In this document: positions 1-6,541 of the stretch, one piece after another
How the letters are laid out: each line of letters starts with the position of its first letter
Position numbering within the stretch: the stretch's first letter is position 1
Assembly: GCA_910584435.1 (NCBI GenBank)
Contig: CAJUAP010000083.1
Span: 1-14,724, forward strand
Length of the DNA stretch: 14,724 nt
DNA from: an uncultured Acetatifactor sp.
GTDB taxonomy: Bacteria; Bacillota; Clostridia; Lachnospirales; Lachnospiraceae
Direction of reading: 5' to 3'
The notes under the pieces: generated by a model
The model's database searches: none
What the model saw: the letters and a program-made list of their open reading frames with translations, nothing else
What the model was told of the DNA's origin: nothing
Translations under genes and position numbers: made by a program

Positions 1-61
1 CAAAAACCATGTGTGTGTTGTTGGCGCTCTGCGCCCCTGCTCTTAACGCTGTGTTTGTCAT
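1..61 (-). CDS. Partial gene start, unknown protein (runs off left edge)
   Basis: On the minus strand an ATG at 59-61 is preceded by GGAGG with 8 nt spacing, and the reading frame stays open for 20 codons to the window edge (MTNTALRAGAQSANNTHMVF). The good ribosome site is the main reason for believing it. The rest of the gene lies outside the window, so no family can be assigned. Its upstream side carries a hairpin terminator at 111-140 that would isolate it from whatever lies to the right. It could still be a chance open frame, because only 20 codons are visible. Confidence 0.4.
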   Translation of the reverse strand, partial: MTNTALRAGAQSANNTHMVF

Positions 62-110
62 AATGTTTTCCTCCATAATATACAATTATTTAATCTATTT
101 TCCCCAAACA

Positions 111-143
111 AAAAGACATCCTTTTATTGGGATGCCTTTTCTT
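111..143. terminator. Hairpin terminator, possibly bidirectional
   Basis: Two 11-base arms (111-121 and 130-140) pair with one A-C mismatch around an 8-base loop (122-129). The arms begin with AAAAG and end with CTTTT, so a U-run follows the stem in either direction (CTTTTCTT on plus, CTTTTTGTTT on minus). This is the form of an intrinsic terminator. It lies between the partial gene at the left edge and the truncated isomerase. Confidence 0.6.
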
Positions 144-258
144 GCAAACTCATATGCTGTTATAAAAAAGTACCATTCAGTATTGTTCGGTACTATTCAA
201 AACAAAAATTGTTGTCAATTTGTTGTCAACAAACTCTAAAAGTGATAAAATATCCAGT
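144..258. other. Non-coding stretch with short palindromes and direct repeats
   Basis: No credible gene is visible. The stretch holds a 6-bp inverted repeat (AGTACC at 169-174, GGTACT at 189-194), an overlapping direct repeat (TACCATTCA at 171-179, TACTATTCA at 191-199), a 10-bp direct repeat TTGTTGTCAA (209-218 and 220-229), and a 15-bp palindrome TTTGTTG-T-CAACAAA (219-233). This clustering immediately left of a broken gene could be the arm and core sites of a former integration event, but no integrase is present, so that is inference. Confidence 0.35.
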
Positions 259-260
259 AA

Positions 261-488
261 GTATGCGGCTTTCCAGCTCCACACTTCTTTGTCATGCACA
301 AGAAGGCTCCTCATTTGGACGGAAGCTATGCGGCTTTCGGAAAGGTTATTGAAGGCATGGATGTAGTGAACAAAATTGCGGAAGTCTCCACCGAGAGCCA
401 GTCCGACCGCCCCTACGAAAATCAGGTGATGGAAAGCGTTACCGTTGATACTTTCGGCGTAGAATATCCGGAACCGGAGCGGTGCTGA
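261..488 (+). pseudogene. 5'-truncated cyclophilin-type peptidyl-prolyl isomerase
   Basis: The frame ending in TGA at 486-488 reads FFVMHKKAPHLDGSYAAFGK followed by VIEGMDVVNKIAEV and a typical tail VMESVTVDTFGVEYPEPERC. These are the C-terminal half motifs of cyclophilin-type prolyl isomerases (family knowledge), which catalyse cis-trans isomerisation of X-Pro bonds during folding. Homology starts abruptly at about 285. Codons 261-284 read VCGFPAPH where the family has a Gly-Ser-Gln segment before FF, and a stop at 258-260 closes the frame upstream. About two thirds of the usual 170-210 residue protein is missing, including the catalytic Arg segment, so this is a dead remnant. A 12-bp repeat, TATGCGGCTTTC, occurs at 262-273 and 327-338 and may mark the rearrangement. 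Its native terminator follows at 584-608. Confidence 0.8.
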
Positions 489-583
489 TACTGGAATGCA
501 CACAGAAATGCAGCTATACATCCACTATCATTATTAGCAGCAGGAATTTGAAATCAATCCGTCCAATTTGTAAAAACGGCAAG

Positions 584-608
584 GGGAGATGGCAGATCTC
601 CCTTTTTT
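584..608 (+). terminator. Intrinsic terminator downstream of the isomerase remnant
   Basis: A perfect 7-bp stem (GGGAGAT at 584-590 and ATCTCCC at 596-602) with a 5-base loop is followed directly by six T residues at 603-608. This is a textbook rho-independent terminator on the plus strand and is probably the original terminator of the isomerase gene. Confidence 0.8.
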
Positions 609-648
609 GTACAATAATTTTGTACCATAATACATACAGCCTTTATAA

Positions 649-1104
649 GTTTTCAACGGCAAAACATTAAAACACAAGGGCACCCTGGCAGTCAGCAGCA
701 GGTCACAAAACAAGAAGGGTGCATGGGCGTTCATCAGCTATCTTCTGGATAAGGAGATACAGCTGGAATGCCTGGACATATACAGTTATTGGTACATGGT
801 GGAAGGCAGCAGCTTTCCTGTCAGCAGAGAAGCTTTTAATGAACTGGGCGTTTTCCTGGAACGCATGACTGCCGCTGACCACCACTATGATGATGAGGTA
901 AAACAGGATATTATTGATCCAAAGCGCCATGAGGAAGTCCAAGCCGTACTGGAAGACGCCAGGTTTGCACCGATTAGAACCACCCCCATCCTGGACATTA
1001 TTCTTGATGAGGCCGGCTGGTACTTTGACAATGCCAAGAGTTTGGAAGAAGTGTGCGCTATTATCCAGAACAGAGTGAAACTATACCTCCAGGAGAGAAC
1101 GTAA
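649..1104 (+). pseudogene. 5'-truncated ABC-transporter extracellular solute-binding protein
   Basis: The open frame runs from a stop at 646-648 to TAA at 1102-1104 (about 151 residues). The first in-frame ATG is at 796, but the frame upstream of it is clearly protein-like: GTLAVSSRSQNKKGAWAFI, then YLLDKE, then FPVSREAFNELG, and finally RTTPILDIILDEAGWYF and NRVKLYLQE. This order is the C-terminal quarter of family-1 sugar-binding lipoproteins of Lachnospiraceae, in which the PxRTTPIL and IIQxRVxLYL segments end the protein (family knowledge). Intact members have about 430-550 residues with an N-terminal lipobox, which is missing here, as are start codon and ribosome site. No permease genes follow. 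It is therefore a remnant of a carbohydrate ABC importer gene. It converges with the hypothetical gene ending at 1125. Confidence 0.75.
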
Positions 1105-1124
1105 GCCAAGGGCTTTTAAGAAAA

Positions 1125-1997
1125 TTAATATATCCCAAAACGTTCTGCCGTAAGCAGAAGTATCTCGCTCTCAGCTTCAATCCTCTGCATTTCCTGCTGC
1201 ATCCGCATCTCCTGAAGCTGCGCTTCCCGCTGTTTTTCCCGTAATACCTCATCCAGCCGCAGAACATCCCTCTCAATGATTTTTACAACATTCTTGTGTT
1301 TGAAAGTGATTTCCATTACCCTGGTACCGTCAGGCTTATCCTTCATTGCTGCCTTCTTCCAGCGCTGGCGGTTTGCCTTCTCAATCTCCTGCCTGTGTTC
1401 CATCAGCTTTTTCACCAGTGCCCTCTGACGCTCCTGACGCCGGAATGCTTCTTCCGCAAGCCGTTTCTGCAGCCGCTTCCTTTTCAATCTCTTTTCCAGT
1501 CTGCGCCTGTTTTCTTCCCGCCGTTCCCTTGCCCGATCGCTGGCGCTTCTGGACGGAACGCTCCAAGTCTCGGAACGGCATTCTTCTTTAGTCGCACCGT
1601 AATAAATGCTGGTACAAATTCTGTCCGTACTTCCGAAGCAGAAGCCGGGCCGGGCCAGCGCCGACCGCAGATCCTCCAATACCCACGCCTCGTAATCGGG
1701 ATCATTTTTCATTGCGGCATACCCTTCTTCCGAAATGCACACGAATATGTTCTCCTGCCAGCGGCTTGGATGTACGGGCATCTGCCGGATTTGCTGTGCA
1801 ATATACTGTTTGTATTCCTCCATGCTCATCTGCCTGGCAGGAATATCTCCCTGCATTGCAGCATACTCGGTCCTTTGGTTCAGCACCGCCTGCTGGAAAG
1901 CGCCCAAACCGGCTGCCGTACCGGCGGTTCTGCTGTCTGCAAATGTCTGCCCCCGGTTCTCCGTTTGATTTGTATAACTTGATATCAGTGGATTCAT
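1125..1997 (-). CDS. Hypothetical protein of the MNPLI type with long charged coiled coil
   Basis: Start chosen at the ATG at 1995-1997, with GGGAAAGGAGTG in front (AGGAG about 6 nt upstream), giving 290 residues. The open frame extends 53 codons further upstream, without an equally good site. Residues 1-60 are polar and low complexity. Residues ~60-145 form a folded segment (EEYKQYIAQQIRQMPVHPSR, then EEGYAAMKNDPDYEAWVLED). Residues ~150-230 are extremely rich in Arg, Lys and Glu, predicting a long helix or coiled coil. Residues ~238-265 look like beta strands (VMEITFKHKNVVKIIERDVL) and the last 25 are helical. There is no signal peptide or membrane segment. Similar proteins starting MNPLI with an EEGxAAMKNDPEYE motif occur widely in Lachnospiraceae genomes (recollection, no domain number asserted). 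Function unknown. Flanking genes are broken, so this is one of the few intact genes in the left part. Confidence 0.8.
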   Translation of the reverse strand: MNPLISSYTNQTENRGQTFADSRTAGTAAGLGAFQQAVLNQRTEYAAMQGDIPARQMSMEEYKQYIAQQIRQMPVHPSRWQENIFVCISEEGYAAMKNDPDYEAWVLEDLRSALARPGFCFGSTDRICTSIYYGATKEECRSETWSVPSRSASDRARERREENRRRLEKRLKRKRLQKRLAEEAFRRQERQRALVKKLMEHRQEIEKANRQRWKKAAMKDKPDGTRVMEITFKHKNVVKIIERDVLRLDEVLREKQREAQLQEMRMQQEMQRIEAESEILLLTAERFGIY

Positions 1998-2077
1998 CCG
2001 CACTCCTTTCCCCATGCAGCAAATTGATACAGGTCTGTAAATTCCAAACGATTCATTTCGCAATATTTCACTGTTCT

Positions 2078-2108
2078 TATCTATTTTATCGGATGAAACA
2101 CTTGTCAA
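2078..2108 (-). promoter_or_regulatory. Candidate promoter of the MNPLI-type gene
   Basis: On the minus strand a perfect TTGACA (2103-2108) is followed after 19 nt by TAGATA (2078-2083), or after 14 nt by TAAAAT (2083-2088). Neither spacing is ideal, but the perfect -35 box about 100 nt upstream of the chosen start supports transcription from here. Confidence 0.35.
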
Positions 2109-2109
2109 A

Positions 2110-2241
2110 TTAAGCATTTTTGTTCTTTTTAAGTTCTTCCAGGGAATCAAAATCACTTATCCATTCTGCCGGCTGCACGCAAGTACCGCCCTCGCCGGAA
2201 CGGCAAATATTACCAGTTACTGTCCACTCCGACCGTGGCTG
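2110..2241 (-). pseudogene. Remnant of an unknown minus-strand gene (3' end)
   Basis: From just after a stop at 2242-2244 to TAA at 2110-2112, the minus strand reads 43 codons with a protein-like composition: QPRSEWTVTGNICRSGEGG, then TCVQPAEWISDFDSLEELKK and NKNA. There is no start codon or ribosome site, and it ends with an acidic/basic helical tail as many real C-termini do. A second protein-like stretch, KAKAREALDKCRASLRQ, ends at a stop just upstream in another frame (about 2245-2300), which could be the same gene after a frameshift. I do not recognise the family. A chance open frame cannot be excluded. Confidence 0.35.
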
Positions 2242-2286
2242 TTACCTATTGCCGCAACGATGCCCGACACTTGTCCAAAGCTTCTC

Positions 2287-2315
2287 TTGCTTTTGCTTTT
2301 GAAATTGTTTATACT
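2287..2315 (+). promoter_or_regulatory. Candidate rarA promoter
   Basis: TTGCTT (2287-2292) and TATACT (2310-2315) are separated by exactly 17 nt, about 80 nt upstream of the chosen rarA start. The -10 matches consensus in five of six bases; the -35 is weak. No better pair is seen in 2245-2390. Confidence 0.4.
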
Positions 2316-2396
2316 ACGTATAGAAGAGCAAGATACAGGCTCCAAAATATTTTGGCATTCACAAAATACGGCATCCACACTGCAGAAAGGCATCTC

Positions 2397-3773
2397 ATGA
2401 CACATATGAATCAGCTCTCCCTATTTGATATGGAAAATGAATCAGCTCCTGCTCTTGGCATGGCACCCCTGGCAGAGCGGATGCGGCCGCAGGAGCTCAA
2501 CGACTATGTCGGCCAGCAGCATTTGTTGGGAAAAGGCATGATTTTACGCCAGATGCTGGAAAAAGACATGATTCCGTCCATGATCTTCTGGGGGCCTCCC
2601 GGCGTAGGGAAGACCACCCTGGCCAAAATCATTGCAAACCGCACCAGATCTGCTTTCGTGAATTTCAGCGCTGTCACCAGCGGCATTAAGGAGATTAAAG
2701 AAATCATGAAACAGGCGGAAGAAAATCGCACCTTCGGTACGCGCACCCTCTGCTTTGTAGATGAAATCCACAGATTTAACAAGGCACAGCAGGACGCCTT
2801 CCTCCCCTATGTGGAAAAAGGCAGTATTACCCTCATAGGAGCCACAACGGAAAATCCCTCCTTTGAAATCAATGCTGCTCTCTTATCCCGCTGCAAGGTT
2901 TTCGTCCTGAAAGAGCTGACGCAGACGGATCTGGTACAGATGCTCACCCGCACTTTACAGGACAAACGGGGCTTCGGGAACAGCACAATATATGTGGCGG
3001 AGGAATTACTGCACACCATTGCCGCCTTTGCAAACGGTGATGCCCGTACCGCACTGAATACGCTGGAGATGGCCGTCCTGAATGGAGAGATTTCCCCTGA
3101 CGGTTCCATCACCATACATCAAAGCACCCTGGAACAATGCCTGGGTAAGAAGACTTTACTATATGACAAAAAGGGCGAAGAACATTATAATCTGATCTCC
3201 GCTTTACATAAATCCATGCGCAACTCTGATCCTGACGCAGCCGTGTACTGGCTGGCAAGGATGCTGGAAGCCGGGGAAGACCCCCTTTTCATCGCCCGAA
3301 GACTGATACGTTTTGCCAGCGAGGATATCGGTCTTGCAGACAGCAATGCCCTGCAGCTTGCCGTTGCCGCCTATCAGGCATGTCATTTCAACGGGATGCC
3401 TGAATGTAACATTAATCTGGCGCAGACTGTCATTTACCTGTCCCTGGCACCCCGTTCCAACGCCGTATACAGCGCCTATGAAACAGCCAAAAAAGATGCT
3501 CTGGCACAGCTTGCCCAGCCGGTACCCCTGCAGCTCCGCAACGCTCCTACGAAACTAATGGAAGAATTGCATTATGGAGAAGGATATACCTATGCCCATG
3601 ACACAGAAGAGAAAATTGCCCGCATGACCTGTCTGCCGGAAAGCCTTAGGGACAAGCGGTATTATCTGCCCACGGAAGAAGGCGCGGAAGCTGCCCTGAA
3701 AGCAAGACTGGCCCACAGCAGAGCCTTTCGGCTGGAAGAGACATCCGACTGCGAAAACGCCCCCTCCCACTAA
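2397..3773 (+). CDS. rarA: Replication-associated recombination protein A (AAA+ ATPase)
   Basis: RarA (MgsA/WRNIP1 family) is a clamp-loader-like AAA+ ATPase that acts at stalled replication forks with SSB and the replisome. The 458-residue product shows Walker A GPPGVGKT (66-73), Walker B with DE (122-123, followed by IHRFNKAQQDAF), the sensor-1 segment ATTENPSFEIN (149-159), Arg finger LLSRC (R165), and the family's C-terminal tetramerisation region with ASEDIGLAD and a YGEGYTYAHD-type ending. Start chosen at ATG 2397 because AGAAAGG lies 6 nt upstream; ATG 2406 is an alternative. The 54 in-frame codons further upstream lack family similarity and cross the candidate promoter. The N-terminus carries QLSLF (residues 6-10), a perfect QL(S/D)LF beta-clamp-binding pentapeptide, immediately before the AAA+ core. 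The length is near the family norm (430-450) with a slightly long Glu-rich tail. The gene stands alone. Confidence 0.95.
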   Translation: MTHMNQLSLFDMENESAPALGMAPLAERMRPQELNDYVGQQHLLGKGMILRQMLEKDMIPSMIFWGPPGVGKTTLAKIIANRTRSAFVNFSAVTSGIKEIKEIMKQAEENRTFGTRTLCFVDEIHRFNKAQQDAFLPYVEKGSITLIGATTENPSFEINAALLSRCKVFVLKELTQTDLVQMLTRTLQDKRGFGNSTIYVAEELLHTIAAFANGDARTALNTLEMAVLNGEISPDGSITIHQSTLEQCLGKKTLLYDKKGEEHYNLISALHKSMRNSDPDAAVYWLARMLEAGEDPLFIARRLIRFASEDIGLADSNALQLAVAAYQACHFNGMPECNINLAQTVIYLSLAPRSNAVYSAYETAKKDALAQLAQPVPLQLRNAPTKLMEELHYGEGYTYAHDTEEKIARMTCLPESLRDKRYYLPTEEGAEAALKARLAHSRAFRLEETSDCENAPSH

Positions 3774-3803
3774 ACTTTCCTTTTTCACAGCAATGCCTCC
3801 CGG

Positions 3804-3834
3804 CGGATTTCTGCCTCTCTATTCCAGAAATCCG
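3804..3834. terminator. Inverted repeat between convergent rarA and pectate lyase genes
   Basis: Perfect 10-bp arms, CGGATTTCTG (3804-3813) and CAGAAATCCG (3825-3834), enclose an 11-base loop. The right arm codes for the last residues of the minus-strand pectate lyase, and its stop codon (3819-3821) lies in the loop. The position, between two converging genes, fits a bidirectional terminator. No immediate U-run follows on either strand, so it may stabilise 3' ends instead of stopping transcription. Confidence 0.45.
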
Positions 3835-6188
3835 TTCAGGCAGATGCCCCCATCCTCCCCCCTGGTAATGCCGCCATGGATTGCCCGGCAGATATCCATA
3901 TCCGCGAACCGGGAAATATCCGCTTCCTCCCCCAATACGTTGACACTTTTCTCCCCGTCAAAGTAATAATTGGAATCATGGTAAATATCCCCCATATCCT
4001 GGTTTCCCCTGGCTTCCAGTTTGTCCGGCAGATTTCCCTCTGTTCTGACGGACAGTACATTTCTGACATAAAATGCCGTCTCCTTAGCATCCGTTGTATA
4101 AAGCCCTATATTATAGGAATCATTATTGTACGAAATAACATTTTTCACTTGTGCATCCGGACTGCTGTTCGCATCCACACCCTTCTCCCCATTGGCAAAA
4201 GCAATGCTGTCCTCAAGCCTGTGTCCGCAGGCAATGCTGGAACCGCCTAATTTGAAGCCGTTTCCGAGTCCCACATGTATTTCCTGTCCCTCATCATTCA
4301 GCACATAGCCATTCCGGAAGGCCAGACAGTTCCGAATCAGCACACTTCCCGTAGCTCCCTTCTCAACCTTTGCAAAAAGGTCAAATCCGTCGTCCGCATT
4401 GTATGCCGAAATACATCCGTCAAACACATTCCCTTCCCCCACCGTAATTTTGGCGGCAAAGCCATCCGCATCCGTATACCCCGGATCGGCATTCAGATAG
4501 GAAGTACAATTGATGATTTGATTGCCGCAGGGCCATTCTTCCCGACTGTCACATCCCTGATAACATGCTATCTGAAGCCCCGTACTTCCATTCCGGTAGA
4601 CATAAATCCGTTCCAGCCTGTTATGACTTCCTGCCAGGTGAACCCCTCTGACACCGGCCCTGGAATTGGTCACATCAAATCCACGGCAATACCAATAATC
4701 CGCTGCAATTGCCAGCCCTTCACCTTTTCCACAAAAATCAAGCACCGGTCTGCTGCCCTCCTCCGCCGTCAGACAGATCGGATTCTGTGCCGTACCATTC
4801 ATGCCTCTGTCTATTATAACTGCATCATCAAAAAAATATCTCTCCCCCATAAGAATCAGCTTCTGTCCGGGTACGGCACCTTTCAACGCCGTATTCAGAT
4901 CCATGGGTTCTTCCCTGGTACCTGCAGCATGTGGTTTTCCACAGGGGCTGATATAAATCTCCTTTGCCTCGTGAACGGAATATGACACGGAAAAAGGTAT
5001 TCTAATCGTCTCATAGCTTCTCAGCTGCTCATACGGTCCGGGACAATACCCCGGCCTGGGCGTAAAAGAGACCAGGAAGGAATTCTGTCCTTTCCGCAGT
5101 TTCAGCGGAATATAAATTCTTTTCCCTGCTTTCATCGTTTCCTCAGCCGCAAATCCTCCTGCAGCTTCCCTGTTTCCCTCCGCTGCCGTAATTGCGTCTG
5201 CAGACTCCGCTCTTCCGGCCGGATTCTCATGATTCTCCCTGACAATTTGCAGCAGCCCGTCCGCATTTGCATAAACCATCAGTACATAATCCTCCCTGTT
5301 GGCAGCCTTTGCAGATTGTATCTCACAAAATGGCGTAACCATGGCAACAGGACGCGGCGCTGCCGGTTCGTCTTCTTCCGAGCTTCTGGTTTCCAATATA
5401 ACATTTCTTACACGGATTTTCGCATTTCTGGATGCAAAGAACCCCACATATACAAAATGCTCATCCAGTTTTGTAAGCGCATCCCCTGTATCGTCATGAT
5501 AATATTTCCACTCGGCCTTTTCCCCTGCCTCATTTGTGTACCCCAGCACATAGCCGTCATTCATCCGCCTGAGTGACAGATGAAACTGCGTCAGCTGTGC
5601 TATATCATTCATCCTCTCCGGCGCATTGGTATGCGCACCCACAATATTATATACGCCTGGTTTCAGCCCCTGCCTGGGCGCATTTAGCTCCAAGGTTCTC
5701 ATGGTGCTGTGGAAATTCTGCACCTGCGTCCCTTCTTCATTGGTCTGCGGAGTAATCCCCTTCTTCTCCTGTGCGCCGATTCCCAGCCGCATTGAATACC
5801 TTCCCCCTGTATCCGATGAGCCGTCTTCTGCCGAATCATATTGATATTCCACCCTTGTCACACTTGTCATATAGGAATTGTTCCAGAAAGCAGCCTCATC
5901 ACCATGAGAGCCTATGGCATCCGCAGCCATCAGCCCAAACCCATCCTGTCCATTGGAAAATGTCCACTGCTCCACTTCAATATCTGCAGTCAGCGTAAAA
6001 TTTTCCTCTTCTGCACACAGCTTCGTATAATAAAATGCAAGCCCGTCCGTTGAGGCAGGAACCAGCTTCCCCTTTCCATGCAGACTCCATAACGTCAGAT
6101 TTCCTGTCTCTACACTTCCTTCATAACCATTATGCCCTAAATCCACACTTGTACCATAGGCCACAAAAGACCAATTCCTTTTTTCCAT
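3819..6188 (-). CDS. Polysaccharide lyase family 9-like right-handed beta-helix protein, no signal peptide
   Basis: 789 residues. The start at 6186-6188 is fixed by AGGAGG 8 nt upstream. Residues ~1-270 look like a jelly-roll (ConA-like) domain (GQDGFGLMAADAIGSHGDEA, VGFFASRNAKIRVRN). Residues ~285-425 look like an Ig/FN3-type beta-sandwich. From ~430 a right-handed parallel beta-helix begins (EIYISPCGKPHAAGTREEP). The catalytic part matches PL9 pectate lyases: DGFAAK (D575), NADDGFD (D599, D600, D603) and NGFKLGG (K646). Spacing corresponds to the calcium ligands D209, D233, D234, D237 and, with a 7-residue insertion, to the catalytic K273 of Dickeya Pel9A (numbers from memory). Such enzymes cleave polygalacturonate by beta-elimination. 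There is no secretion signal, lipobox or membrane segment, so the protein is predicted cytoplasmic, perhaps acting on imported oligosaccharides. No transporter or other pectin genes adjoin; the divergent neighbour is a LytTR regulator. Confidence 0.85.
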   Translation of the reverse strand: MEKRNWSFVAYGTSVDLGHNGYEGSVETGNLTLWSLHGKGKLVPASTDGLAFYYTKLCAEEENFTLTADIEVEQWTFSNGQDGFGLMAADAIGSHGDEAAFWNNSYMTSVTRVEYQYDSAEDGSSDTGGRYSMRLGIGAQEKKGITPQTNEEGTQVQNFHSTMRTLELNAPRQGLKPGVYNIVGAHTNAPERMNDIAQLTQFHLSLRRMNDGYVLGYTNEAGEKAEWKYYHDDTGDALTKLDEHFVYVGFFASRNAKIRVRNVILETRSSEEDEPAAPRPVAMVTPFCEIQSAKAANREDYVLMVYANADGLLQIVRENHENPAGRAESADAITAAEGNREAAGGFAAEETMKAGKRIYIPLKLRKGQNSFLVSFTPRPGYCPGPYEQLRSYETIRIPFSVSYSVHEAKEIYISPCGKPHAAGTREEPMDLNTALKGAVPGQKLILMGERYFFDDAVIIDRGMNGTAQNPICLTAEEGSRPVLDFCGKGEGLAIAADYWYCRGFDVTNSRAGVRGVHLAGSHNRLERIYVYRNGSTGLQIACYQGCDSREEWPCGNQIINCTSYLNADPGYTDADGFAAKITVGEGNVFDGCISAYNADDGFDLFAKVEKGATGSVLIRNCLAFRNGYVLNDEGQEIHVGLGNGFKLGGSSIACGHRLEDSIAFANGEKGVDANSSPDAQVKNVISYNNDSYNIGLYTTDAKETAFYVRNVLSVRTEGNLPDKLEARGNQDMGDIYHDSNYYFDGEKSVNVLGEEADISRFADMDICRAIHGGITRGEDGGICLNGFLE

Positions 6189-6214
6189 CCCGCGCCTCCT
6201 GTTCTATCCTTTCT

Positions 6215-6333
6215 TATCCGCCGCCCCACCTGCTTACTTATCCCATATCCTCCGCAGCCTATCCGCCACCTCACCTGCTTACTTATCCCATGTCCTCCGC
6301 AGCCTATCCGCCGCCCCACCTGTTTACTTATCC
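6215..6333. repeat. 45-bp tandem repeat, about 2.6 copies
   Basis: Units start at 6215, 6260 and 6305. Units 1 and 2 differ at 3 of 45 positions, and the partial third unit matches unit 1 over 29 bp with one change. Being a multiple of three, the repeat also gives 15-residue repeats in a minus-strand GTG-started frame, but that frame runs into the lyase gene and has no family-like sequence. In the lyase transcript each full unit presents a purine-rich GCGGAGG, resembling a Shine-Dalgarno core, two or three bases before an ATG that is followed by GGATAA. Confidence 0.85.
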
Positions 6334-6392
6334 GCTGTCTTCATCTCGTCCTTATCATTACCTTGTCCGCTCTTATTTTTCCTTCTTAATAC

Positions 6393-6421
6393 ATTTTAGC
6401 GTACAAAAACATGTATTACAA
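6393..6421 (-). promoter_or_regulatory. Candidate promoter of the pectate lyase-like gene
   Basis: On the minus strand TTGTAA (6416-6421) and TAAAAT (6393-6398) are separated by exactly 17 nt. This would give a leader of about 200 nt containing the 45-bp tandem repeat. The spacer contains TACATGTTTTTGTACG, a short quasi-palindrome that could be an operator. Confidence 0.5.
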
Positions 6422-6473
6422 TGAAAAACATCATAATTGTCGAAAAATTTGCAAAATTGTTATGAAAAAATTC

Positions 6474-6505
6474 TTGACATTGTGGTATACTTGTGATGTT
6501 ATAAT
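6474..6505 (+). promoter_or_regulatory. Candidate promoter of the LytTR regulator
   Basis: A perfect TTGACA (6474-6479) and a perfect TATAAT (6500-6505) are separated by 20 nt, longer than optimal. An extended -10 (TGGTATACT, 6483-6491) lies between them. TTGTG occurs at 6480-6484 and 6491-6495, an 11-bp period placing both copies on the same helix face, which could be a regulator site. Confidence 0.5.
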
Positions 6506-6541
6506 TTGTTTGTTTCTGATTTTATAAGGAGAAAATGTCCT

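Larger units (their letters stand above)
6189..6541. other. Divergent intergenic region between pectate lyase and LytTR regulator
   Basis: About 350 bp without a credible gene. From left to right it holds the lyase ribosome site, the 45-bp tandem repeat, a pyrimidine-rich plus strand to about 6385, the lyase promoter candidate (6393-6421), an AT-rich segment (6421-6473), the regulator promoter candidate and the regulator ribosome site AAGGAG (6526-6531). Confidence 0.7.

Noticed and set aside
9..239. 76-codon plus-strand open frame at the left edge
   Set aside because: It runs straight through the hairpin terminator, has no ribosome site, and overlaps the better-supported minus-strand start.
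1103..1117. AAGCC-AAG-GGCTT hairpin after the binding-protein remnant
   Set aside because: A five-pair stem with only a few T residues is too weak to call a terminator.
2235..2396. 54-codon N-terminal extension of rarA
   Set aside because: It has no family similarity and crosses the promoter candidate, and the ATG at 2397 has a ribosome site followed by the usual N-terminus.
6137..6319. Minus-strand frame with 15-residue repeats (GTG start)
   Set aside because: The repeats simply reflect the 45-bp DNA repeat; the frame runs into the lyase gene in another phase and its sequence is not protein-like.
6215..6333. Short CRISPR-like array
   Set aside because: Units are directly contiguous with no unique spacers, and no cas gene is present.
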